A stretch of 64,000 nt of DNA from Xiphias gladius (Eukaryota > Chordata > Actinopteri > Istiophoriformes > Xiphiidae), in assembly GCF_016859285.1 (NCBI RefSeq), contig NC_053414.1, positions 27,734,261 through 27,798,260 of the forward strand, written 5' to 3'. Of this stretch, positions 51,649 to 62,845 are shown in pieces (the first letter of the stretch is position 1; each line of letters opens with the position of its first letter). The position numbers were made by a program, and so were the translations under genes. A model generated the notes under the pieces. It ran no database searches. It was not told the origin of the DNA and saw only the letters and a program-made list of their open reading frames with translations.

Positions 51649-54600
51649 TCAACCTCCCTCGCGCTCTTCCCTCTCTCCCTCCTTCACATGGGCATCCTCC
51701 CGTCTGCAGCGGTGACCCTCTGCCCCTCTCCTCCTGGCTCTGGGTGAGTCAGCTCCCTGTGCCTCTCCGTCATGGCCTCCTTCCTCGCTGTCCTCTGCTC
51801 CCATCTCTTCCACCACATGCTCTTCGTCTTCCGTCTTCTCCTCCTCATCCTCCTCACTCTCGGAGTCTGACTCATCTGAGTTGTCCTCTTCCAGGTAGCG
51901 ATAGCCTTTAACCTGCGGACACAAATGGCATGTTCTATTAACAACTGGGGAGAGTATTCCACTATAAAGCTCTGACAATAATGAAACTTTTTTTCACTCC
52001 CGCCCAGCTGAAGGATTTCATTCAGAGGGTTGGTGGAGTGCAGGACGAATCACTGTTTGCAGGAGTTCAAATCTCACTACACACCAGGTCTCTACAGATT
52101 ATTCTTTCTGCATGACACAAAAGAATTTTTTTTACATGTTTTTTACATGCTGGGTGTAAAAGCATTGTTTACTCCAGAAAACTCTCTTATCTAATGCAGA
52201 AATAAGGAAGAACTTGTAGACATCTGGCATGTAGTCAGGTTTGATCTTCTGCAAATCTTTGACTGGTAGTCTGTCAGAATTAAATCAGTTTCTGGATTTA
52301 CCTATACAGTTTAGCAGAAGATCTCTTGATGGCTAGAAATCAAAGAACTGTTGCCCTCTGGTCCTTTCACCCTGAGTTACTATCAAGTAATCGATTAATC
52401 ATTAGGTCTGTAAAATACTAGACTAGATAATGCACTAGTAGAGTGGAGACCTCCACCAAGGCCAATGTCAAACAACGTACAACAGACTTCACAGGAAAAC
52501 ATTTTAATTCATAGTAAATGATCCTAATCTGCCCCAACCCTCCACCAAGTTCGGTGCAAATCGGTTCAGTAGTTTTTGCATAATCCTGCTGACAAACAAC
52601 AAAAACCAACAAACAAATCGACATGGGTGATCACATAACCTCCTTGTTTGAGGCAAAAAATACCAATCAATCAAAAAATACCAATTAAGTGTCATATAAG
52701 ACAGGAGAAAAGCAGAAAATCCTCACAATGTCGAAGCTATAACTAGGTAATATTAGGCATTTCTGCTTGAAAAATGACTTAAACAATTTCATTATCTAAA
52801 TAGCCTTGACAATTATTTGATTGATTAATCAGCTATTTGTGTCAGGTCTATATGTAACCAAACCCAAGCTTAATGGAAAAAACAATAAAACAGCTTTACA
52901 GTCACAGTAGCACTGCACTACACCAAGCTCACACAGAAAAGGAATCTGCTAAGGAGAGCACTGCAGTGGCAGACTACATTTAGGCCACATAAAACATCCC
53001 AACAACAACAACATTTATGTACACTGTTGGTGTGACCTCATAAGATATACTACGGCCAAGAAAATTTCTGACTGGTTGTTAGGTGGGAATAAAAAGCGTG
53101 TGTCACACGTAAAACACAGTTGAGCTTCTGGTTAAACCTCGTTCTAAATCAATGCACAGGGTACAGTACAAGGAATTTAAATGTCTAAACTTTAATGGCA
53201 TAAATTCCTGTCGACTTAGTCTGTACATGTGCTGTTAATTTATCTGCTTTATGTATCTAATAGCAAATACGCAATCATAGGAAATTGAATTGCCCGAGCA
53301 GGTTTTACTAGAATGAGTGCGCAGCCATTAGTTTTACATTTATTCTCTTCATGCACTATTAAATACATAAACCGTGGGAACTTCTACACGTGTTCTCATG
53401 TGGGTGTTGATTCATGCTGCTTCTCCTTAATCACAAAAACATCTTAATTTTTTTCACTAATGATTTTATACAACTCACCAAACTGTATCGTGAGTGCCAC
53501 TTTACCATTGCTGGCCTCAATGGCAACTGAATCCCTAGTTGCAACGTGTCAAGTACATTAGGACACCTCTTTCTTGGCCTGTGTAATCTTTGGCTGGCAA
53601 AATGAATCTGCTAAGGTGAAAGTGGCCAGATTCAGGCAGTCACTCACGATAGACTGTTACTGGTTACCTTGTGCCGCGGCCGAGGGATGCGAGGCAGTCT
53701 GGGCCGCAAGTCCTTTGCCAGCCGACGCTCCATCAGCCAATAGCAGTAGCAGGCAAGCAGTAAAGTGGCCAAAAGGATGGAGAGCTTGGCCTGAGGGGAT
53801 AAAACATAGGTTTAAAAAAAAAAAAGAGAAAATAGAAACGGTGGTTTTTTGTTTTGTTGTCTGTTTGGTTTTTTTAGTACATGAAACACAAACACGCAAT
53901 GAATGCTCTCTAAACACCCACAATCACATACCCTCATAGGCAGGTTGGACCATAGGTAGACTATGAAGATGGCGAAGGCCTGCCACCAGTGATAGATGGT
54001 GTACACAAAGTCCAGACGTTCTTTTTCCTCAGCATAGAGCATACCAAGCAGAGCTGACAAAGAAAGAAAAGAGCTCATGCTGACCCATGTCATGTCTGAA
54101 CAAAGTTAGTGCATGGTACGTACAGATACCTCGACCACAGCTGTTACTTACTGCTGACGCCCGTCTTGTTCAGGGCGGTGCCGAGACCCCACAGCACGGT
54201 GATCACAAGCAGAGGGCCCAGATACTCTGTATATAACTGCCCCTTCTGGCGTTGTACAGAGAATGCCAGGAGAGCCACCAGCAACACAAAATGCACAGCT
54301 GCGCCGCTAACCAGACACAGCCAGCGTGGGAGGCGTAGGATGAAGAGGGAGAGGGAGGAAAAGATGGAGCAGGAGAGGCCATAGACGACTATAAGGAGCC
54401 ACAGTTTTTTCAGGCCCAAAATGCAGACGCCATAGGACTGTGGAGGGAGGGAAATGTGTATTTCTCTTAATAGTACAATCTGACTGCCCCTCTATAAATC
54501 AGCTTTTATTATTTTGCATGTCAAACTACTCAAACACTAACAAAGTTTAGCAATGAAAGTTACAGCCTACTCCACTATTAGTTCAACAAATCCAGTGACA

Positions 54601-57600
54601 GCACAGTACCAGAGAGAACCCGGTGATGGCAAACAGCACTTCAAAGCCACTGTAGATGAAGAAGGGGCAGAGCAGTCGCAGGCGGTAGTCCCTCAGGTGT
54701 TTGAAAGGCAGCTGGAAGATGTTACCCCAGCCGATGCTCCGCAGGTCGATCTCTTCTGTCGGCCGGTAGGCGGCGCCACACAGCACAAGGAACTGTCGGT
54801 AGCATCAAACAGCAATCCGTTTATTTTGAATTAGTCTGACTGACCGCTCTGCTTTGTACATGCTTTGCTGTACTGTAAATTTCCAGCCCATCATAGGAAA
54901 AAATAACCTCTTACAAAGCACAGAACCATACTTGAAACACAGACTTAAGATCACTGAGAGCAGCATTAGCCCTTTAACTACTACTAGAAAACTGAGTTGG
55001 AATAAACATAGAGTAATGTGCAAACACAATTACTGTATATTTACTACAGTTCCCCCTCAATCCAGCTTTCTAAACTGCTCTGAATTGTACATAAGTGTAG
55101 ATGTGAGACTGTGTCTGTTAATCTGTGTTTGTTCACCCTGTGATAGACTCAATCACTCTAAAAAGGTAATTTACAGTATTTACAAGGATCTAACGATGCA
55201 TAGATTTAATTTGTTCCCTCGTAAGTCCAGAAGTTAGTAAAACCATAAAATAACACTTTAGCATAAAAGGTGTTTTGGAAATTGAATTCTAGGGTGGAAG
55301 AGGTGCGTGCGTGTGTGCGTCAAGGGAGATCTTACGATGATCATGGACAGGAAGGCGAAGCCCATGAGGACGCTCTCCACCTTGATGAGCAGCATGGAGG
55401 GCGGCAGGTTGGTCAGCACAGTGGTGTTGAAGCCAGGGATCACTCCGCTGACTGCTGCACCTGGTAGAGGAAGAGGAACGTTCAGACATTAGCAAGGAGG
55501 TGATGGAAAGCTGACGTGCTTCATTCCTGCACACTGTATCAAGTCACAGCTAATGGTTCTGACTATGAAACTGTACCTCTGGTTTGGAGAAAAAAATTTT
55601 AGCCACAAACAAGTGGCTAAAATGTACATGAGAAAGCTGACTAGGCAACACAGGGCAGCAGTTTCAAAGAAAACCAGGATGTTTTTGTGATTGTGGTTTT
55701 TCTGTTTTGTAAAAGTCTTCTGTGATCAAGTGGCGGTGTGAGCGCTTTTCTACAGTTCCGTTTCCTCCTGCTGTTCATAATAAAAAGGAAACACTGCGGC
55801 CAAAAGGGAGATCTGGTTTTCTAGGACTAACCATGTACAATGCATTCAGGGAATCGAAGCAAGATGAATTTCAGGCAAAGTGGAATTCGACACCACAAAA
55901 TTTATTTACAAAAACAGATTGACATATGACATTCATGGGGCAACATTTTTTCAGAGACACGATTCTGTCCACTTGACCAATTTAAGTCCAATAAAAATAT
56001 CTGGCTCTGTAGTTGCTGAATGCTCCACTATGTTCACCAGCTAGTCGTTGACTTTGTCTGTCTGCCAACTGGCGCTGAGCAGGTGGCTTATTGCACGTTC
56101 AATAGAGCCATTTCTCTTAAAAAAACGTCTTCTTGTTGCGGCTGGAAACAAGTCCGATAAGAGCAGAATGTGTGGCAGCTCCAAAATAATGAATGAAAAG
56201 ATGCTATAAGGTTCCGCACAGCCGATCGGAGCTGCAGATGCAGGTGATGATTCTCTCTGGGCCTTTCGGGGGAAGTGATCCCTTTCACATATTAATTTGA
56301 TCTATTGTTTATACAAAAAAAAAAGCTTAAGTTTTAATTTAGTACAGTCCATCGTGTAAGTGTTGTCTTGAATTGTACAAACTTTTTTGGTCGACGCTGA
56401 TTATAAAAATAGAAAGTTGATTTCATACGCAAGGCACTCATGGGTATGCTAAAACACTCAACGTGTTTTAGCATCTGCCATCATCCCAAAATTGTGACCT
56501 GTTGCCACATTGGCCGCTGTTCAGTAACAGTTACATAGTCTCACCTTAACTGTTAACAATTTCATTGGATGGAAAGGAATGAACCCTCGTGCGTTGTCTG
56601 TGGGTTACTTGTGTGTAATCATTCGTGACGTGTGTCTTTACCGCAGACTTTGACATTGCAGAGAATGTGCTGGTTATCATGCAGGTAGCCGTTGAGGACA
56701 AGACCCATCGGGAACTCCGCAAAGACAAAACTCAGCTGGTGAGGAAGAGAGAGAAGACAGGGACAAGCGTATTTTTCTGTAAAGCAGTGCAAACGTCTTT
56801 CCCGATGTTAAACACCGCACACATCAGAGCGCATTAGGGAACAAGAGATGCCTGAAGACTCACATGGAAGATGATGTGGAAGACTGACTGGAAGACGATG
56901 ATGTATCTGTGGCACGCTCCTTTAGGAAGCTTCTTCTGCTCCTGCACATGCTCCTCCTTGTAGTTGACGTACTCGTAGTACTGCTGCGCCATCCTGCCAT
57001 GTGTTTGGTGTGAGAAGAGAAATTCACAGCAAAACACATTCATTCACTCCTTTAAAAAAAAAAAAAAAAAAAAATACTTACGTGCAATCAGGTGTGTTAT
57101 TTTGAGGCCTGAGAGGGTGTGTATGCGTTCACCTAAACACGCTCACAATTCTTGGTTTGAATTGGTCTGACAAAAGAGAGCCTGAGAGTGTGCCTTACAT
57201 CTCTATATTCTGTTTCCTTCTGTATTCAACTTTAGAAAAGTGCCTTTCTTGAGTTTATGTTAAAAAAAGAATATTAGCCATTACACTGTTATCAGAGTTT
57301 TTAAAATTCAAAATCCCCAAAATCCAGTATTGGATGGTCATGTGACCAAAAAAAGTCATTTTTGGCTCCCTTCACTGGCCATGGGAGGATAAAAGTATGG
57401 AAATGATACATTTGGGTTGGGACCCAACTGTTAGTTGAGTAGTTGAGACCTGTGGTGTGATGGTTATGTCAATGATTTACTTTGACTTTTAACGCTTAAA
57501 TGGTTATGCTTAAGTGTTACATTAGAAATTTTTAGGTTTGATACAAGTATGGTTATATGGTGACAAGTGGTCATTGCACTGCAGATTTTCAGGTTTAGTG

Positions 57601-60396
57601 TAAATGAGAAACAGTTGCTGCGTCGGAGGTTAGAGCAACGAGCAACGATCTGAGTCCACCTATCTATCCATTGAGATCCCAGCTACCTATACCGTTCGAC
57701 CTTCAGTTCGCTTTTGTGTGCCGTGGCAGCTTATGAAACTCCCTCACCCCTCCACAACCTCCTTCTCACCTCGTGATGTAATTTCCCAAGGAGGCCCAGA
57801 GCGGCACAATGGCCACGCCGATGGCTACGGCTGAGGGAACCAAGGTGTAGTAACGCTCCCAGTAATTGGTTGAGACGAAGAGCGCGTAGATTCCCGAAGC
57901 CAGGAACATCATCCACTTAGTACCTAGAAACCTGAAAGAGAGTTACCGTACATATAGAGTATATATGGGCAAAACAAGGATATTCAGATCAGGAGGAAAG
58001 GTTTTTTTTTTTTTGTGCGCGTGCGTGTGTGTATGTGTCTACCTGATGAGAACAGGAGTGTACAGCAGGCCTATAATGGGCGTGACATTAATGCCCATCA
58101 ACATCTTGCGGTCGATGTCCTCCAGGACAAGGTTGCTGTACTTCACCTCACGGTAGGTCATATCATAATGGAGGATCAGCTGCATTTGCAGAAGGCCTGT
58201 AGCACGCATACACACACACACACCATACACACACAAAATAAATTTAAAAGTACCTCTGAGATGCTGTAACTTTGCCTGTTTGGATTTCTCGTTTCTCCCG
58301 TCAGACTCACCCATATATACACTGTAAACGATCATGGCTCCAACACTGGCTGCAAGAACATTCTTGATGACTCCCAGCCTCTTTCTCCTGTAGTATTTCC
58401 TTTCCTCCTCCTCCTCGTTGTACTCTGACTGCGGACCCAAAAACTCCTCCATCTGAGGAAAACGGGAGAAAAGCTTTGCAACTGTTCGATAAGGGCAAAG
58501 GTGGTAGTATTCGACACGCTCGTGGAGGAGTGCGTTTCCTTTCAGCCGAAACCTAAGAGTCGCAGAGGCTATTGTGTGTTTTTTTTCGACGGGCAACTGA
58601 GCTCACCTGGTCCTGCATGTTGTCTTCTTGCCCCACATCCGCCAGTTCATTCATGGCACCATTAGGAGGTGCTACAAGATGATCAGCTTCTCTGGCTTGC
58701 TCTTCGCCATCAATTGCCACCATCTGGTGACCAAAAGGGGTAGTACACGGGATTACTAGACGGTTGGTTGCACTTTTTGCAGTCACCCACACCAGTCAGT
58801 CACTGCAATGTCCCCTGCCCATTACTCTCATGATGAACCAGCAGGGTTTAGGGTTATCAAAAACACAATTGTACTTTTTAAATGTTTTTTAGTCTACAAC
58901 AGTAGACATACTGAACTCTAAAAGAGCTGAGGTGTTGTCTTTGCTTTAAATTACATTATAGCTCAGTATCCCTCTTTGACAGACCAGCTGTCCCACGAAC
59001 CTGAAAACCCTGAATGAAGGAAAAAGGGGGGTCTCTTTGTTAGTCTACAGCCTTTAAGCAATAATCGATTCCCTTCAAAACTCTCCATGAGCATGTTAAG
59101 AATTGTAAGATTTCACAAAAACACAATTGGTGCAATTCAGTAGTTGTCAATACAGTGATGTGCATTTTTTTTAAAAACATTTTCTGACATTTAACGGAGC
59201 ACACAATGAATCGATTCATTGGCAAAATAATAGATTAACCGATAAGCATAATTTATTTATAACCCCGAACAAATTTATGGCAAAAATGAGGAAATGGTAA
59301 AAATACAGCCGGTCTCTGTTTCTGAATGAAAAGCTGCTAAATCGGCGTTTGTTATAGCCAACAAACGAGTGAATCGGGAGCAGGTGACAGCTTCTGCACC
59401 CCCATCCCTATCCAATGCATAGGGTAACGCACACTGTCCTTGCACACACGATAACCATCGAGTTCATGTAACTAGGATCTCTTTAATATACAATTAATCT
59501 GGCAAACATGAAGTTTGAAATTAAACGGAACAATATGGGGTTAGAAAAAAAATTAAAGACCCTCTCCCGCTCTCCAGTTCGAAAAAGCTGGACCGCCCTC
59601 CCTTTGGCAAAAAACTAAACCACCACCACGCTGGCCCTTCTCTGATTCCTTTCTTGGCTTGACTGAATCCCACTGAGCACAGTTTACAATGAACATGTTT
59701 CAGACACGGAGAAACCGCAGTCTGCGCGACCGGACAGTCCGACCTCGGAGGGGGGGGGGGTCACCCCAACCCTTGCGAGCTCTTCCAAACGCCGCTTCCA
59801 CGCGGATTCTGCAAGTTCCCCAAACACACCGTGGTAAACTCTACCACAGGATCCGAGATTCACAGTAAATATATCCGCGTTCAGAAGCAGCCCCCCCCCC
59901 TTTTTTTTATCTCACGATGAGCCACGCTGTCCTAAAAAGAGGATCTGACCCTAAGCATGCTCTCCAACATGTTAGCCCTCAATACAAAACACTTCCCTTG
60001 CTACGGGCTCCATGGCCCCACGCACCGAATATAAATTTCAATTTGTTGACATGTTTTTCCCAACAGGGGTGTTGAACTTATTCTAGATATTTAGACAGAA
60101 GTCTAGGTCCCCCCCCCCCCCAGCCTGTCATTTTTTTAAAAACCCTTTAACGACTCAACCTCAGTATTCCCGGGATAAAAGAAAAAAAAAGTGCGTCGGA
60201 GCTACTGTAACCGAGCTGTATCCACTAGTATGTTGTTTGCCATTTGGTAATAAGTCAACTAAAGTCGCGTCGTTAATGGTACCGTTTGCAGCAGTTAGCC
60301 AGGCACTTCGGGTTTCGTCTAAGAACTATTCTAAAACACAACATCACGCCCGTTTGTTTTTAAACCATCTACCATCACCTTGAAAATCCCTTACCA
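51649..60396 (-). CDS. unc93b1: UNC93B1, Toll-like receptor trafficking chaperone
   Basis: This is a multi-pass membrane protein that escorts nucleic-acid-sensing Toll-like receptors from the endoplasmic reticulum to endolysosomes. Exons: 58607-58723, 58311-58452, 58043-58196, 57770-57931, 56864-56993, 56642-56735, 55336-55460, 54610-54792, 54152-54437, 53932-54053, 53668-53790 and 51649-51912. Frames and GT-AG sites join throughout, giving 633 residues from the ATG at 58723 (human protein 597). A further exon ends exactly in ATG at 60394-60396 and could add one Met. Landmarks: YNEEEEERKYYRRKRLG, GLLQMQLILHYDMTYREVKY, MLMGINVTPIIGLLYTPVLI, GAAYRPTEEIDLRSIGWGNI, NKTGVSTLLGMLY and YHWWQAFAIF. 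About twelve hydrophobic segments lie between. The tail starts VKGYRYLEEDNSDESDSESE, is very acidic, then turns Arg/Glu-rich. GFNTTVL keeps a glycosylation site in the large lumenal loop. The gene is complete. Its introns contain repeat copies and homopolymer runs but no other gene. Confidence 0.95.
55990..56280 (+). repeat. Dispersed repeat, family C copy 2, in an unc93b1 intron
   Basis: Matches 33405-33590 over aatgctccactatgttcac, agctagtcg, gctgagcaggt and tgttgcggct. It lies between the exons at 55336-55460 and 56642-56735 and does not touch splice sites. Confidence 0.6.
57055..57074. repeat. A-run next to an unc93b1 exon
   Basis: A run of about 20 A (T on the gene strand) lies about 60 bp upstream, in transcript sense, of the exon at 56864-56993. 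It may serve as part of a long polypyrimidine tract. Confidence 0.7.
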
Positions 60397-60711
60397 TGTC
60401 TGCTGCGTTGGGGGCTCCTTCGCATTCACCCGAACGAAGAGTGTGTACACCCCGGGAGACAGACAGACAGACAGACTACGCAGACCGCCTCCGCCCCTGT
60501 GTCGCTCGCTGACCCCGAAGTTCCCTTTTCCGACGTGCAACAGGGGGGGGGGGCAGGTATAAATAACAGTTTCACCAAGGAAACGAAAGTCAATGATCTT
60601 CACTTCCTCACCCAAACCTGCCAACATTTTTCTTAAAGGTGCAGGCACACCTTTAGGAAAACCTGCCCTCCTCTCCGCCAGTACTGCGAGACAATTTCAA
60701 GTGGGGGGGGG
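59750..60711. repeat. Cluster of five G/C homopolymers at the unc93b1 5' end
   Basis: Runs of nine or more G or C occur at 59750-59760, 59891-59900, 60109-60121, 60543-60553 and 60703-60711. They lie in the first intron, around the first exon and in the presumed promoter of unc93b1. No TATA box was found on the gene strand upstream of 60396. The biological meaning is unclear; such runs are also prone to read-length errors. Confidence 0.8.
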
Positions 60712-61739
60712 ACAGACTGTGGGACAGAAAATAGGACTTTCACACCCTTATAACACCACTCATCGTATTTATATAAAGTATGATTTTGTTTAATTAGAGT
60801 AATTAATAACACTGAAACATACTCTAATATGCAGATAAAAATCTGTGTCACAGTGGTTAGCACAGGGAAAAAAAAAAAAAAAAAAAACATCAGTCAAAAA
60901 ACATGGTCCACTGACATACAGCACAACACTTTCTACACAGCCATGAAAAATATGCAAAGTTCAGTGCATCTTCAACACACATCCATGTAACCAGAGAGGC
61001 CCAGCTATGAGCTCTTTAACCTTGTTTGTTTCACAGCTGGGGGAAAAAAAAACAAAAGAACATGCATATTGTGTTGTATAAAAAGACATTTTGGCTCACA
61101 CAATACCGCTGTACATAATCCATGTATTTGATTTGCTGTATTTCGAGGTTTCGTACAGAAGTGACACTACTTTGTCTGCATAAGAGATGACTTGTAAATG
61201 TGAAAAATGGGTTCAGAGGGTGATCTGGGATCAAAGACTGATTTCAAATCATTCCTAGTGTTTGTTTTAACCTGCAGCAAGTACCAGATGGTTGGTAGCA
61301 CAAAGGTTCAACAGCAACAACAAAGTAATGGAGTTTCTGAGCAGCAGAAAACAAGCACAAAGTATGGAAATATGGAAATTATGTTACATGTCCTAGGCCT
61401 TTCTTCCTTCCAGTCAATTTTCAGGTGACTTCTTGAGGACCAGTCCGAGATGAACGTACAACAAATCAGACTGATCCAGAGAGGCCAGTGGATCGCTCTG
61501 AGCAGTTTCAAGATATGCTAAGTGCTCCGGTGCGTCCTCCACACCCGTCCTTTGTAATCATCCTCTACTGCAGCAGAGGAGGCAGTCTGTCTCAATGGAC
61601 CCCAGCATTCATTTTACATGTTGTTTTATCTACCCACCCTTTACATTAAAACACCAGTCTCTTATTTTAGAGAAACCAGATATGCTACCCCAATCCCGTA
61701 ACTTAACGATTCCCCGTGTCATTTCCTTCATCGGTGTCT
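60712..61739. other. Spacer between unc93b1 and timm10
   Basis: About 1 kb without another gene. It should contain the unc93b1 promoter flank and the timm10 3' untranslated region, as both genes run towards lower coordinates. An A-run lies at about 60870-60888. TTTAAT near 60788 could be a minus-strand ATTAAA polyadenylation signal for timm10, but this is weak. Confidence 0.5.
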
Positions 61740-61935
61740 CTATCCGCTCCCGACAGCTGCTTTCCTCATCATTTCCTCGTCCTGGACTGAGAGCTCTGTC
61801 AGCTTGCGTCCCAGCTTCTCGTGAAGGTCCAGATATTTTGCCACGCAGCGGTCCAGGCATACCGACTCGCCCTTTGTCAGCTCTGCCTCCTTGTAATGTG
61901 GCGGTACACACTTCCTGTGGCAGGCGTTGGTCATT
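61740..61935 (-). CDS. timm10: Tim10, mitochondrial intermembrane-space chaperone (last exon only)
   Basis: Tim10 pairs with Tim9 in a hexameric chaperone that carries hydrophobic carrier proteins to the TIM22 complex of the inner membrane. The exon opens after an acceptor (ttctcctag) at 61936-61937 and encodes [20 protein letters not shown] through the stop at 61740-61742. Both halves of the twin CX3C motif are present (CHRKC and CLDRC), and so is the conserved [17 protein letters not shown]. The frame at the acceptor fits a preceding arginine (AG|A ATG), as in vertebrate Tim10 where the residues before are MYNR. The first coding exon, about 24 residues, was not found between 61936 and 64000 and probably lies beyond the window. 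The intron would then exceed 2 kb and contain a Tc1 element. Confidence 0.92.
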
Positions 61936-62845
61936 CTAGGAGAAAAAAAGAAGCTAGGAGTCAGTAAGATTCTTAAAATGTTACGTGTAAAGATCAATAT
62001 GATTCCATGTGAAAATACTTTTACCATACATTCCAAAAAAAGTTGACAAAGAAATTTCTGTCATCGACTTATCAAATAATCATTACAGCTCTAGACTACA
62101 TCATTTTTTGTTTGCAGAAAAAAGAAATTTCAAAACCAGGCCAATTTGTTGCAGTTTATCAGTTGATTTGAAACCATTAATTCCCAGTGTGCCCATAAGG
62201 GATTTGAACACCACTAAGTGTTGTAAAAGTCACATAATGAGGCTTTAAGTTTGACTGGCATGGATTTACTTTTTTTAATAGTTTATTTGACAGGGATAAT
62301 AATCTATGAGGAACTCAAATGAAGAAGTTATCAATTATGTTCTCCCCAAAGTTAGCAATGTATGCCTCTAACATACTTAGACTATCACAAATATTGTTTG
62401 CAAGCACCAGTCATGTCTAAAACAAATATCGTCACACTGACGGTAGAGATACTGAGTCAAGAACAATGATATATTTGTCTTTGTAAACAGGCCTTTTCAC
62501 TGCAGATAATTTTACTTAGTCCCAGCAGGAAAAGCACAGGTGCTACTAAGAACATTAACAATGGGTCTGGTCTATTCAAGTGTCCCAGTGAATCATGGGT
62601 GTGACAATGGGCCAGAATGAACAACCCCAGGACCCTGAAACTGAAGCAGCTAAATGGATCAGCCATCATTCATTTTATTATTTATATCTTGTGCATTTCA
62701 AACTATGACAATTCACCTGAGACACGAAAACCTAACTGGACTATAGTCATTATTAATGTTCTAAGAAAGACCTATGTTTGTCAAATCAACACATTCACTG
62801 TGACTGAAGGCCAGCCATGCAATTAGACACAATATCCTTCACATA
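61936..62845. other. Probable timm10 intron, left part
   Basis: No coding sequence is recognised; a match to the first timm10 exon was looked for on the minus strand and not seen. A family D repeat copy occupies 62487-62690. Confidence 0.6.
62487..62690 (+). repeat. Dispersed repeat, family D copy 2
   Basis: Second copy of the block at 49372-49560, same orientation: ggccttttcactgcagataa, ctactaagaacattaacaat, cccagtgaatcatgggtgtg and aaactgaagcagctaaatgg. The two are about 13 kb apart, one on each side of unc93b1. Confidence 0.65.

Noticed and set aside
62457-62669. Minus-strand frame beginning MMADPFS as the missing timm10 first exon
   Set aside because: It recalls the MMADM part of Tim10 only by chance. 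The following residues do not match, there is no donor at the right phase, and the sequence lies in a dispersed repeat.
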